From NCBI GenBank assembly GCA_020634575.1, contig JACKBM010000055.1, positions 1 to 47,497 on the forward strand: a stretch of 47,497 bases of DNA, written 5' to 3'. Below the pieces are notes generated by a model that was not told the origin of the DNA, made no database searches, and saw nothing but the letters and a program-made list of their open reading frames with translations. The stretch comes from Ardenticatenales bacterium. Lineage in GTDB: Bacteria > Chloroflexota > Anaerolineae > Promineifilales > Promineifilaceae. Every line of letters starts with the position of its first letter. The stretch's first letter is position 1. Position numbers and translations under genes: made by a program. Positions 7,392-16,380 of this stretch are shown in pieces.

Positions 7392-8573
7392 TCAGGCGCT
7401 GTAAAGCAGACGTTCCCGGTTAAACAGGCGCAGCGCGATGACGATAGCCACAACCGCCGCCAGCAGGCTGCCGATGACGGCGAAGATGATGTTGCCCGTC
7501 GCAATCGTGCTGCCCGTGGCAAAGGTGGCCACGACCGCGGCCGTGCCGTAGACCGGCACCATGTATAGCAGGCTCGTCGCCGGCGGGATGAAGGCGGCAG
7601 CCATCGAGGGGATGAGCACCATGAACATCACCGGCGTCGCCGAAGATTGGGCATCCTTGAACGTCTTGGCCCGTACGGCGACGGCCATCAGGACTGAGTT
7701 GATAAACAGCACCAACGGCAGCGTGATCAGAATGGTGCGGATGATGACGCCGAGCGGCAGAACGGCGCCATCCGAAATTGATTCCGGCAGCACATTACTC
7801 CCTATCCAGAACGAAAGAAATGTCAGGATCAGCGGCAGGCAAGTCATGGTGAAGACGGCCAGCAGCTTGCCGAAGAAGACTTCCCCATCCGTTGTTGGCG
7901 TCACCAGGAGCGCTTCCAGGGTGCCGCGCTCTTTTTCGCCGGCGGTGACGTCAATGGCGATAAACATGCCGCCCTGGGCCGCGACCACGCCAACCAGGAT
8001 GGGCAACATCAGGGTGGCGAAAACACCACCGCGCTGGGCGTCGGTTGAGAGATCTTCGAAGCTGAGTTCAACCGGGGTGATGAGGGTTGGGCTGAGATCC
8101 CGTTCGGTTAACCGGCCGGTGGCCACCGCCTGGTTAAAACTGTTGAAGGCGAGTTGCAACCGGCTGCTGGAAAAGCCGCCAAAGATGCCGCCCGCCGTTG
8201 GGTTGTAAAGGATGGTGATGGCGACCGGCTCTTCGCTGGTCAGGCTGGCACTGAAATCGGCCGGCACAATCAGACCCGCCGTCACGTCGCCCCGCTCGAT
8301 ATCGGCGGCCAGGTCTCCCTCGTAATCTTCCAGGGTGATATCAAATTCTGCCAAAAACGTGTGCAGCCCTTCCGGAACATTTTCCAGCCCAATGGTGGGG
8401 ATGTTCAGTGGATCATCGGCCTGGTCCCGGGCGGCAGAGGCCAGCAGTGGATTCAGCACAGCGTACATGAAGCCGAGGAAAACAGGGACCAGCAACGCCT
8501 GGCGCAACCCCCGCTTGTCGCGGACGCTGTCCATAATCTCTTTAAGCCAGATATTGTAAATGTGGGTCATCAT
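7392..8573 (-). CDS. ABC-2 type exporter permease (NatB-like)
   Basis: 393 residues starting MMTHIYNIWLKEIMDSVRDKR. Layout: one membrane helix (~25-45), a long extracytoplasmic domain (~46-180), then about five membrane helices, with TAGEKERGTLEALLVTPTT between the second and third; this conserved GEKERGTLE segment is the coupling region of ABC-2/NatB permeases. Family role: with its ATPase partner it extrudes Na+ or small molecules. The ATPase gene ends only 9 nt upstream (8583), so the pair is one operon. The substrate cannot be told; Na+ or drug export are the usual guesses. Confidence 0.9.
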   Translation of the reverse strand: MMTHIYNIWLKEIMDSVRDKRGLRQALLVPVFLGFMYAVLNPLLASAARDQADDPLNIPTIGLENVPEGLHTFLAEFDITLEDYEGDLAADIERGDVTAGLIVPADFSASLTSEEPVAITILYNPTAGGIFGGFSSSRLQLAFNSFNQAVATGRLTERDLSPTLITPVELSFEDLSTDAQRGGVFATLMLPILVGVVAAQGGMFIAIDVTAGEKERGTLEALLVTPTTDGEVFFGKLLAVFTMTCLPLILTFLSFWIGSNVLPESISDGAVLPLGVIIRTILITLPLVLFINSVLMAVAVRAKTFKDAQSSATPVMFMVLIPSMAAAFIPPATSLLYMVPVYGTAAVVATFATGSTIATGNIIFAVIGSLLAAVVAIVIALRLFNRERLLYSA

Positions 8574-8582
8574 GGTCGTCTG

Positions 8583-9350
8583 TTACTCCGTGTGCTGGGC
8601 GAACTCGCTGCGCAACAGCCCCTGACGGCTGCCGGCGAGGTGGACAAAGGCATCTTCCAGGTTGTCGGCACTGGCCTGGGCCATGAGGTTGGCCGGGCTG
8701 CCATGGGCGACAATTTTGCCGTTCATGATGATGGCGATGTAGTCGCAAAGCCGTTCGGCCTCATCCATGTAATGGGTGCTGAAGAGCACACAGCGCCCCT
8801 GTTCGCGCAGCTGGCGAATCGTCTCGCGGGTCTCGCGGACGGCCATAACGTCGAGCCCGTTGGTCGGCTCGTCCATGATGATGTTGCGGGGGTCGTGGAC
8901 CAGGGCGCGGCCCAGGACGATCTTCTGGCGCTGGCCCCGGCTAAACCCTTCGGCACGCCGGTCGGCGATCTCTTCCATGTGGAGCTCTTTGATGGTTGCC
9001 GAAACGCGTTGCTCCAGGATGTCGCCTTTCAGGCCGTAGAAGCGGCCGTAGTAGCGCAGCTGTTCCCGCGCTGTCAGACGGGGATAGACGCCGGTCATGT
9101 CTGCCTGCACGCCCAGCCGGGCGCGCACGCCGATCGGGTTCTGGCGCACATCGACGCCGTCGACCCGGACGGTGCCGCCCTGCGGCTCGATGAGCCCGGC
9201 GATCATGCGCAGGGTGGTGGATTTGCCGGCGCCATTGGGGCCGAGCAGACCGGTGATCTGGCCATCAGGGCAGGTGAACGACACGCCGTCGACGGCCTTG
9301 ATTTCCCGGTTTTCGCCGTAATGTTTGAGCAATTCTTGAACTTCTATCAT
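8583..9350 (-). CDS. ABC transporter ATP-binding protein (NatA-like)
   Basis: 255 residues from the ATG at 9350 (MIEVQELLKHYGENR). No clear Shine-Dalgarno precedes it, so a slightly longer reading to 9404 is possible. Motifs: Walker A GLLGPNGAGKSTTL, Q-loop region VQADMTGVYPRLT, signature FSRGQRQKIVLGRAL (LSGGQ variant), Walker B IIMDEPTNGLD and H-loop STHYMDEAE. These match NatA/CcmA-type export ATPases. It energises the permease encoded 9 nt downstream. No further intact gene lies upstream on this strand; the next DNA is a frameshifted lipocalin-like gene. Confidence 0.93.
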   Translation of the reverse strand: MIEVQELLKHYGENREIKAVDGVSFTCPDGQITGLLGPNGAGKSTTLRMIAGLIEPQGGTVRVDGVDVRQNPIGVRARLGVQADMTGVYPRLTAREQLRYYGRFYGLKGDILEQRVSATIKELHMEEIADRRAEGFSRGQRQKIVLGRALVHDPRNIIMDEPTNGLDVMAVRETRETIRQLREQGRCVLFSTHYMDEAERLCDYIAIIMNGKIVAHGSPANLMAQASADNLEDAFVHLAGSRQGLLRSEFAQHTE

Positions 9351-9446
9351 GTTGTTGGTGTGAAGAGATAGGCGCCCGACAGGAACTGGGGAGGGCGCGG
9401 CCAATAAGACGATTGCTTTACGGGGCAGGGCCGCGCGGGTTGCGCG

Positions 9447-9897
9447 CTATGCGTCCGCTGCGGCCACTTTTTGCCAGACCAGCTGGTTGGCGACCAGCCG
9501 CCCGCTACCCGTCCGTTCCGGCCGGGTGGAGAGGCAGAGACGGGGCAGCACATCCTCGGTCCAGCTCACCTGGCGCACCAGGGTGGTGCCGATCCAGTTG
9601 GGCAGCAGGCTCAGGTCTACCAGGTGGTGACCTCATTGCCGATGACGGTGAAGCGGCTGCATAGAGACGAAGCCGCGGGCGGCCCTCTTCCACCCGGCTG
9701 CTGAGCCGCGCGCCAGGCTGGCGTCGCTAAAGCTGCCGGTCTGGCTTCACGAGATGGCTGACATCGTGCCATTGGCATTGTATGTCAGCCGTCCGCGCGC
9801 CTGCGGCCGAACGGATACCCACGAAACTCGCCATCCAACGTACTTTGCCCAGCTCACCCAGCGCCCAAACCCCGACCAACTTATCACGTAACTCCAT
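9447..9897 (-). pseudogene. Lipocalin-like domain protein gene, several frameshifts
   Basis: The start is good (AGGAG then ATG at 9897; MELRDKLVGVWALGELGKV) and the reading ends at TAG (9447-9449). Three reading frames must be combined to recover the family pattern: the N-terminal LVGVWAL, a middle part equivalent to RLTYNANGTMSAI, RFTVIGNEVT, then VDLSLLPNWIGTTLVRQVSW and NQLVWQKVAAADA. This is the layout of the small lipocalin-like family (Lipocalin_5), normally ~140-150 residues; the 451-nt span has the right length. At least three single-base indels are needed. Either the gene is dead or this stretch carries assembly errors; the neighbouring peptidase gene shows the same kind of damage. 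Confidence 0.65.
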
Positions 9898-9952
9898 TCT
9901 GACTCCTGGGAAGATTGTTTTGCTGCCAGATGCTTCGCGCGCTCGCCTATTT

Positions 9953-10079
9953 ACAGATTTTGGGATTTATTGGTTTGCGCTTCTAACTCGCTTCGCGACA
10001 TCAAGCTGGCTCGTGAGACCAACCATCCCCAAAATCCGTGAAAACTTGTGCTGAGCGCAGCGCAGCGTATCTGCGGCTA
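9953..10079. repeat. Imperfect inverted repeat plus CTTGTGCTGAGC element
   Basis: CAGATTTTGGGA (about 9954-9965) is nearly complementary to TCCCCAAAATCCGTG (about 10,026-10,040). Directly after it AACTTGTGCTGAGCGCAGCG repeats, with changes, the element at ~1419. It sits between two broken genes; no coding potential is seen. Confidence 0.45.
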
Positions 10080-11150
10080 AAGAAATAGCCGGCGTTTGGG
10101 GCATTGGCTGAGCAGGGTCAGCCCGTTGTCGTCCAGGAGGACCAGGTCCTCGATGCGGACGCCGCCCCAGTCCGGCAGGTAAATGCCCGGTTCGATGGAG
10201 AAGACGGCACCGGCCGGTAGCCGCTCCTTATTCTGCTGCGACAGCCGCAGATTCTCATGAATCTCCCAGCCCCACGCCGTGCCCCCAGCCCATGGCCAGT
10301 TGCCCTGTAGCCCGCGGCGCTGATGACGTCGCGGGCAGGCTATCCACATCGGCGCCACTTCAGGCCGAGGCGTGTGTTGTCTATCGCGTTCCGCTGCGCC
10401 TGCCAGACCAGGTTAGCAGATGGTGAACTTCTCGTCCGCTCCGCGCCCAGGTGTGCGTACGTGAGGTCACTGCGGTAACCGCCGACAGCCGCGCCCATAT
10501 CTACTACGATGCTGTCGCCCTCTTTGAGCGCCTGGTCGGTGGTGGTGATGCGGTTTATGGCCATTCCGGCCGGTCGCGACGATTATCGGGAAGGCCAGCT
10601 CATCAGCGCCCGCTTCACGCATGGTGCGCTCCAGGCGCCAGGCCAGCTCCTTCTCGGTCATGCCGGGCCGGGCGATCTGGTTGACCTGCGACATCGCCAG
10701 GTCGGTAATCGCTGCCGCTTGACGGATGACGAAGATCTCCTCAGCGCTTTTGACGTCGCGCAGCGCCTCCAGCTGTTCGCTGATCGGCTTCCAGCGGATG
10801 TCGACCTGCTCGATTTTGCGGAAGCGGCGGAACTCATCCAGGCTGAGGTGTTTGCCCTCGATGCCCATGATCGGCCGGGCGTGGTCGCCGATAAAATCCT
10901 CCAGCTCACCCGGCGTGCGCTGCAACCGGAAGATCGTAAACTCCGGCGCTTCCAGCTGCGCCTGTTCCCAGTAGCGGAAATCCGTCGCCAGAATGGCCTC
11001 ATCCTGGCTGACCAGGACCCAGCCGGCCGAGCCGGTAAACCCCGTCAGCCAGCGCCGGTTGGCCGCACTCCCGACCAGAATCGCGTCGACACCCCATTCA
11101 GCCAGGCTGGCGCGTAAGTTTTGCAAGCGTCCCCGCAACATATCCGTCAT
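10077..11150 (-). pseudogene. Xaa-Pro aminopeptidase-like M24 peptidase gene, frameshifted
   Basis: The start ATG (11,150) has GGAG upstream. The creatinase-like N-terminal domain is intact to about 10,570 (LRGRLQNLRASLAEWGVDAI, WLTGFTGSAGW, GMTEKELAWRLE). The M24 pita-bread domain then continues in other frames: EGDSIVVDMGAAVGGYRSDLT (about 10,450-10,540, including a metal-binding Asp), NLVWQAQRNAIDNTR, and finally AVFSIEPGIYLPDWGGVRIED and LTLLSQCPKR to a stop at 10,077. Breaks fall near 10,565, 10,450 and between 10,270 and 10,400. The part that should hold the metal-binding GHGLGHGVG-like segment is visibly scrambled. Family role: removal of N-terminal residues before proline. Dead gene or sequencing errors cannot be separated here. 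Confidence 0.75.
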
Positions 11151-13467
11151 CTTTCTCCACGACTCCACTTAACAGCCAACAATAGACGTTACCAGGTGGC
11201 AGTAGTAGCGCCGCTGCGCATAGCGAATGGCATAATTGAGAGCCTGCCGAGGTAACGGTTACCAGTATAGGGGAGAGTGGGGGAAAAGGGAATTTTTGGG
11301 AGGTCAAAGGCTGTTAGCCAATTCCCAAAGCCGAAGCTAAGGATTAACACTTTGCAAGTCTCAGTACATAATGCAAGTTATTAATGGTCCATACACTTGT
11401 TCTATTTTGTGGCTTACGCTTAACTGCTTGCAGTTTGGAAAAACTTATGTAAACGCTTAGGTGTGCCGTTCAGGATTAGTTGGCTAGAAAGCCTTTGGGC
11501 ATCGAAGGGGTGAAGGCCAGCACCGAGCTGCCGCACAGGGCTACCTGAACATGGGCCGAACACCATGAAACCATCGAGCTAATGCAACAAGCCTGTTAAC
11601 AAAGAAGAGGCTAAGAGTACAATTCAACTGCAAGAATTATATCGCCGGCAATCTGATAGAACGCGTCTCGTTGGTCGATTTAAAAGCATACCGCGGATTG
11701 CCACCCTGTATGAAAAGGGCGCAGTACGGGCAAGATGTGGATGATAGCCTCTATTCTCCTGCTGCTATGAGTTGCAGACGCCCTAACATACTCGAAGTAA
11801 ATCTCTGTTCATCTTGGCCAGAAATTTTGTAACTGAATGGTGTATGCAGGTTGCATTTATCACAATATATGATTCAATGCAATTGGTTTAGACGTGTTGT
11901 CCTGAGCACAGGGTCGGTTTGTTGCCAAGTGCATCCGGTCAGCCAATTAGTAACTATATCCGCTTCATGATACAACTTAGTATGTGAATCATTTATAGTG
12001 TAAAGAGCCAAGTGAGCAAGACTTGGAAAATTCTCGATCGATTCGTATTTCTGGTCGATAACTGCATCAGTGCTGCTAATTTACTTCTACTTTGAGGTGC
12101 CTAACGTGGAGTCGAGACTTATGACACAATTAACAAGAACTTCATATCTTTTGATAATTGATTTCGTATTGCGAATTTGCTTTATTATTTCACGCGCTTT
12201 TCAGACGCTCCAAAACTACGAGGAGCGACGTCAGATTCGATGATAACCTCAGAGCAGGAGTCGAGGGAATTCATCGCAACCTTCCGAAGTTAACTCTGGT
12301 ATCGCTGTCAAAACCGCTGCTAGTCCGAAAAGCGATGGGTCGCCGGAGGAAATCATCCACACCGTGAATCGGCAGCTCATTTCAGCGCAGCGTGACACCA
12401 GTTTCGTTCGTGGTGACATGTCATGGATTCAACGATATCGCGCCGAAATCAGTGAGGCAGTGGCACGGCGTAAAATTAGAATTTCAGAGAGCCAGAAGGA
12501 TGAAAGTGTCAAAACCATGGGCGTGCCAATATATGGCGGCCTTTCCGGCATTCCATTAGATTCTATCCAGAAATTTGGACCCGGATATTCGGGGAATGAT
12601 TAGCAATACTAGCTCTTCAAAATGCAATATTCGTGGAAAAAGCCATTGAAGGTGCTCATGTCGCGCTATGAACGTGATGGCAGAACAGCTAAACTTAGGA
12701 TATTTAACATTTGGGGCCAAACGCTATGATGCAAGAAAGAATGATAATTTTATTGCCGTTCCCCAATTAGAATCTGTTTAATGCTTTGCGGTCATCATGA
12801 GGCCTCTTCATCAATTGAATGGCTTCAGCTTGAGTGGAATTGAAGCATATCCTGACTACCATGATGCATCAATCTCATTGCAAGAGTCAAAGGTCGCTGA
12901 ATTTAAGAATTTCATCGATACATTGATTAGTCCAGAGGTATAAAGATATGACCCTACGCAAGCTTCGAAGTACATAAAGTTCCATTAGAAGAATGTGTAG
13001 AAATTGGCAGAGTGGGGGCAAACAGATCATCTGTCCGCCAATAATTGAAAGACACGTGACAAGAGATAATCATGGATGGCTCTGTATGAGTAAATTATAC
13101 TAGGAACCAGGCTGCTCAAATATCTTTGTATGTGTTGTTGAAGGGTTACTGAACCGTTGTCGGAGAATTATGGAATGGAGTGATGCTAAGCTATAGTTAA
13201 TAGTTCCGATATACCAGATCAGAAAACTTAGAATCCAAACATGAGCTGCGGGTGCGATTTAGGTCATTTCATAACAAGCTTGAAAGTACCGCTAGCTTAT
13301 AATTGAAATTGTTGAAACCCTGAAAATCGTTTATTGGTATGACAATAGTCCCTAATTCTGCCTAAGAAGCGAGGTACGGGCTTGACTCTTACACTTGATT
13401 TCAAATTCGGTTTTTTGTGGGAGGTCTGTACATGCTTGTTGTGAAGCATAAATTATTCGGAAGTTTC
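11151..13467. other. A+T-rich gene-poor island (~2.3 kb)
   Basis: Base composition falls well below that of the flanks, and no long open reading frame exists on either strand. It contains one recognisable but shredded coding stretch (12,240-12,943) and a possible shredded fragment near 11,610-11,745 (ELYRRQSDRTRLVGRFKSIP in one frame). A CTGAGC-type repeat lies near 11,897 (TTGTCCTGAGCACAGGGTCG). I see no tRNA, transposase, terminal inverted repeats or attachment site. It is flanked on both sides by frameshifted genes, so it is either a decayed insert or a poorly resolved piece of assembly. Confidence 0.6.
12240..12943 (+). pseudogene. Shredded gene of unknown function in the A+T-rich island
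   Basis: Coding character is visible in successive frames: MITSEQESREFIATF from 12,240, then SLSKPLLVRKAMG, then EEIIHTVNRQLISAQRDTSF and MSWIQRYRAEISEAVARRK (12,350-12,480), GVPIYGGLSGIPLDSIQKFG, LALQNAIFVEKAIEGAHVA, ERDGRTAKLRIFNIWGQTL, and finally VIMRPLHQLNGFSLSGIEAY...FIDTLISPEV ending at TAA 12,941-12,943. At least five frame changes are needed. I do not recognise the family. It could be an accessory-island gene; base composition differs from the core chromosome. Confidence 0.5.
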
Positions 13468-15184
13468 CTACGAATGCCGCGCAATCTCCGCCCGGATGAT
13501 CTCGTGCAAAATCGCCACGCTGCTGGCGTAGGTCGCATCCATCCCGAAATAGGACAGGTTTTGTGAACCGAGGTTCTTGCCCTTGCTGAACGGCGTATCC
13601 GAGGCGTAATGGATCATGCCGATGGGGAAGGGGGCCTGGTGCAGGTTGACCAGTTCGTTTTGCGGGTAGCGCTGGGGGCGGATCATCTCGTAGACGCTGC
13701 TGAGGAAGGGGCCGGCTTCCATCTCCATGTCGGTGTAGCCTTCATTATAGAAGACGGACATGTATTGCCTGTTCTGGAGGAAGGTGCCGCGCACGGTGAT
13801 CGCCTTCTGATTGTCCATCACGCTGCCGTAAACGAGATGAGGCGCGACGTGGTCGGCGCTGAAGCAGTTGCTGAACAGGTAGGTGTTGAGCGAATGCTCG
13901 TCGTGGACGACGTTGGGCAGCATGACGTCGCCGATGCGGCCGTTCAGGGTGGCCGCTTTGCCCATGATGTAGATGCCGCGGATGGAGGCGATGTTGCGGG
14001 CGACCTCAGAGAGGAGCTGATAAGCGGCCATCCCCAGGGGAAAGTCGATGTTGATGATCAGGGCGCGGCTCTTCTGCAGCGATTCGATGCCGGGCAGACA
14101 AAGACGGGGATCGATAGTGGCCGGGTCGATGCGGCTCAGTTCCATGAGCTGGACCTCGACATCAAAGACATGCTCGCTGGGGATGCGCGTGATGCCTAAG
14201 GCCTGTTCGTGCCTGCCGGCGGGCGGCTACGGCCGGATAACTGGTTTCGTATTTTTTGAGCACGTAATAAAGGAAGTTCTCGCGGCTGCTGGGCACATTC
14301 TGATCGAGGATGGCATGGTATTCTTGCCGTACATCGGCACTTCCTTCGTTGAGAATGTATTGCTCCAGCTCACGTCTTTCCTTAATCTTAAGGGCAAAGC
14401 CGCTGACCAGGTTGGCCATACTGTGGGTGTTGGAGGAGATGAAGTAGACCGGCCGGTCCGCAAACCCCATATCCGGCGCCTGCCGGGCCACATTCTGCCA
14501 CCAGCGTCGCGTCGCCCGCCGGTAATCGGCCAGCGAACCGCTCAGCAGCCGCACGGAGAAGAGCTGCCGCTTCTGCCCGATCGCCTGCAGCTCAGCCACC
14601 ATGTGATCACCCCAGATGCGGTGGATGCGCTCCAGATCATCGGCTGGGATGTCGGTCACTTTGGCCAGGGTGTCGATCGCCTCTGCGGTCAGAGGCTTGT
14701 TGAGCATGGCGGCCAGCGCCGCCTGGGTGGCCGGAGCCGACAGCCGGTAATGGAGCTTGTCGCGCTCGATTTGCAGGGCAGTCAGCGTCGGCAGGATATC
14801 GTCGATGTCGGAGCGGCTGGCGATGTACATCGCCAGCGTTTCCTGCCCATCAAAGAAGCTGCGCCGGCGCCGGGCTGGTGTGGACACTTTCTGCCAGGAT
14901 TCCACATCCGGATAGCCATGATCCTGAAACACATGCTCCGATTGGCCCAGCACCACCAGCCGCACCTGGTGCAAAATCTGGGTCGGCAATCGCAGGATGG
15001 CGTAGATAAACGCCGCCATGTGGCTGATCGTCCAGCGCCCGACATGCAGGGCTGAATTGATGCGCGTGTGCGCCTCGATCAGCGTGCGGATTTCCACCTC
15101 GCGGGTGCTGCGCAGGAGGGAGTAGTAGGTGCGCAGATAAAGATTGATCTCGTCGTTGTTGCTGGTTGGGACCGTTCTATCCAT
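13468..15184 (-). CDS. Conserved two-domain protein of unknown function (nucleoside-phosphorylase-like C-terminus), one frameshift
   Basis: It starts at ATG 15,184, 4 nt after the selD stop, so it is almost certainly cotranscribed and perhaps coupled with selD. The N-terminal ~320 codons (DEINLYLRTYYSLLRSTREV..., GYPDVESWQKVS, HRIWGDHMVAEL) are mostly helical. A single frameshift near 14,200-14,225 separates them from the rest; in the other frame the protein continues EQALGITRIPSEHVFDVEVQ and MELSRIDPATIDPRLCLPG to a TAG at 13,468. The C-terminal part contains GIYIMGKAATLNGRIGDVM and YTDMEMEAGPF, reminiscent of the MExE-type substrate loop of nucleoside phosphorylases (NP-I fold). Total length would be ~570 residues. 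I cannot name the family or function. The frameshift lies in a G+C-rich run and may be an assembly error. Confidence 0.7.
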
Positions 15185-15188
15185 AAGG

Positions 15189-16226
15189 TTAATCGACAAA
15201 AATATGGCCGTCGCCGGCAGTGACTTCACCGATGAGGACGGCGTCGCTAAAGATTGCCTGAAACTCCGCGACCCGCTCTGGCGCAACGGCAATCAGCAGA
15301 CCACCAGATGTCTCCGGCGTCCATAACATTTCCTGAATCAATGGGTCTAACCCCGGATCAAACGTCACATGCTCATGGAAATGGATCTGGTTGCGGCCGT
15401 TGCCGCCTGGGAAGATACCGCGCGCGCCGTAATCCAGCGCGCCCGGCAGCCAGGGCAGCGCCTCGCTGTTCAGCCGGAAGGCGACGTTGCCCTTGCTGGC
15501 CATTTCATACGCGTGGCCGAGCAGGCCGAAGCCGGTGATGTCGGTCATCGCGTGGGCCGCAACTGCCTGGGCAGCATTGGCGGCGGCCCGGTTGAGCTTT
15601 TTCATGCTGACGGTGGCGGCGGCGACATGCGCGGGGTCGGCCACGCCCTGCTTCAGGGCGGTGGTCACGACGCCGACACCCAGCGGTTTGGTCAGCAGCA
15701 GCTGGTCACCGGGTTGGCCGCCGCCTTTGATCTTGATCTTGTCCGGGTGAATCATCCCCGTCACCGCCAGGCCGTATTTGGGTTCCTGGTCGCTGACGCT
15801 GTGGCCGCCAACGATGACGCCGCCCGCCTCGGCTACCTTCTCGGCGCCGCCGCGCAGGATCTCCTGCAGGATGGCGCGGTCCAGGTTGTCCGGGAAGCCG
15901 ACGATGTTCATGGCAAACAGCACCTCGCCGCCCATGGCGTAGACGTCCGACAGGGCGTTGGCGGCGGCGATGGCGCCATAATCGTAGGGGTCATCAACCA
16001 CCGGCGGGAAGAAATCCGTGGTGTTGATGATCGCCTGGTTCTCGTTCAGTTTATAGACCGCCGCATCGTCAGCCACGCCCAGACCCACAAGCAGGTCGGG
16101 ATGGTCCGCAGCGGCGAAAATGTCACGGAGTGGCTGCAACACGTGCGCCAATTCGGCCGGGCCGAGCTTGCCCGCTCAACCGGCGCAGGCAGCCAGCTCT
16201 GTCAATCTGATGTGTGGGTCGGTCAT
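15189..16226 (-). CDS. selD: Selenophosphate synthetase SelD, itself a selenoprotein (in-frame UGA)
   Basis: 345 residues from ATG 16,226 (AGGA ~10 nt upstream) when TGA at 16,176-16,178 is read as selenocysteine. The N-terminus reads MTDPHIRLTELAACAGUAGK: U17 and K20 align exactly with catalytic Cys17 and Lys20 of E. coli SelD. A conventional call would begin only at 16,151 and lose the active site. Further family segments: DDAAVY, NTTDFFPPVVDDPYDYG, AANALSDVYAMGG, GGHSVSDQEPKYG, MTDITGFGLLGHAYEM, WTPETSGGLLIA. Reaction: selenide + ATP gives selenophosphate, the Se donor for Sec-tRNA and 2-selenouridine. The length is that of the full-length family (~345 aa), which supports the readthrough start. 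Confidence 0.95.
16176..16178 (-). other. Selenocysteine UGA codon of selD
   Basis: The minus strand reads TGC GCC GGT TGA GCG GGC AAG, i.e. C-A-G-U-A-G-K. Directly after the UGA the mRNA can form CGGGC-AAGCTCG-GCCCG (5-bp stem, 7-nt loop), and a weaker GCC-GAATT-GGC further on whose loop starts with G. Either might serve as the SECIS-like signal; neither was modelled. Confidence 0.85.
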
Positions 16227-16235
16227 GATATGAGT

Positions 16236-16275
16236 TCCTGAGCCTGCCCTGAGACAAATGTGAAGGGCAGCTGAT
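16236..16275. repeat. CTGAGC-type dispersed repeat with short hairpin
   Basis: CCTGAGCCTGCCCTGAG is related to the repeats at ~1419, 3017, 10,043 and 11,897. CTGCCCT can pair with AGGGCAG across a ~14-nt loop. It lies directly upstream of selD (minus) and may sit in its leader or promoter. Confidence 0.4.
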
Positions 16276-16344
16276 AATCTTGCCAGTATAACCGAGCGTC
16301 AGGGCATTGCAACCGGCCGATTCCCCCTTGCTTTGCCTACGCTG

Positions 16345-16373
16345 CTTACATGGGCAGGACCATCGTGTATAAT
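16345..16373 (+). promoter_or_regulatory. Sigma-70-type promoter for the FhaA-like gene (leaderless mRNA)
   Basis: CTTACA (16,345-16,350), 17-nt spacer, perfect TATAAT (16,368-16,373). The ATG at 16,381 begins 7 nt after the -10 box, so transcription should start at or next to the start codon. No Shine-Dalgarno is present, which agrees with a leaderless message. Confidence 0.65.
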
Positions 16374-16380
16374 CAAACCC

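Noticed and set aside
8154..9371. 405-codon plus-strand open frame across the ABC-2 permease and ATPase genes
   Set aside because: Antisense to two well-supported genes with complete motifs; the product has no family resemblance.
11300..13460. Possible tRNA gene or CRISPR array in the A+T-rich island
   Set aside because: No GTTCRANTC-type T-arm with matching acceptor stem and no regularly spaced direct repeats were seen.
11151..13467. Insertion sequence or integrated element
   Set aside because: No transposase or integrase motif, terminal inverted repeats or target-site duplication could be identified.
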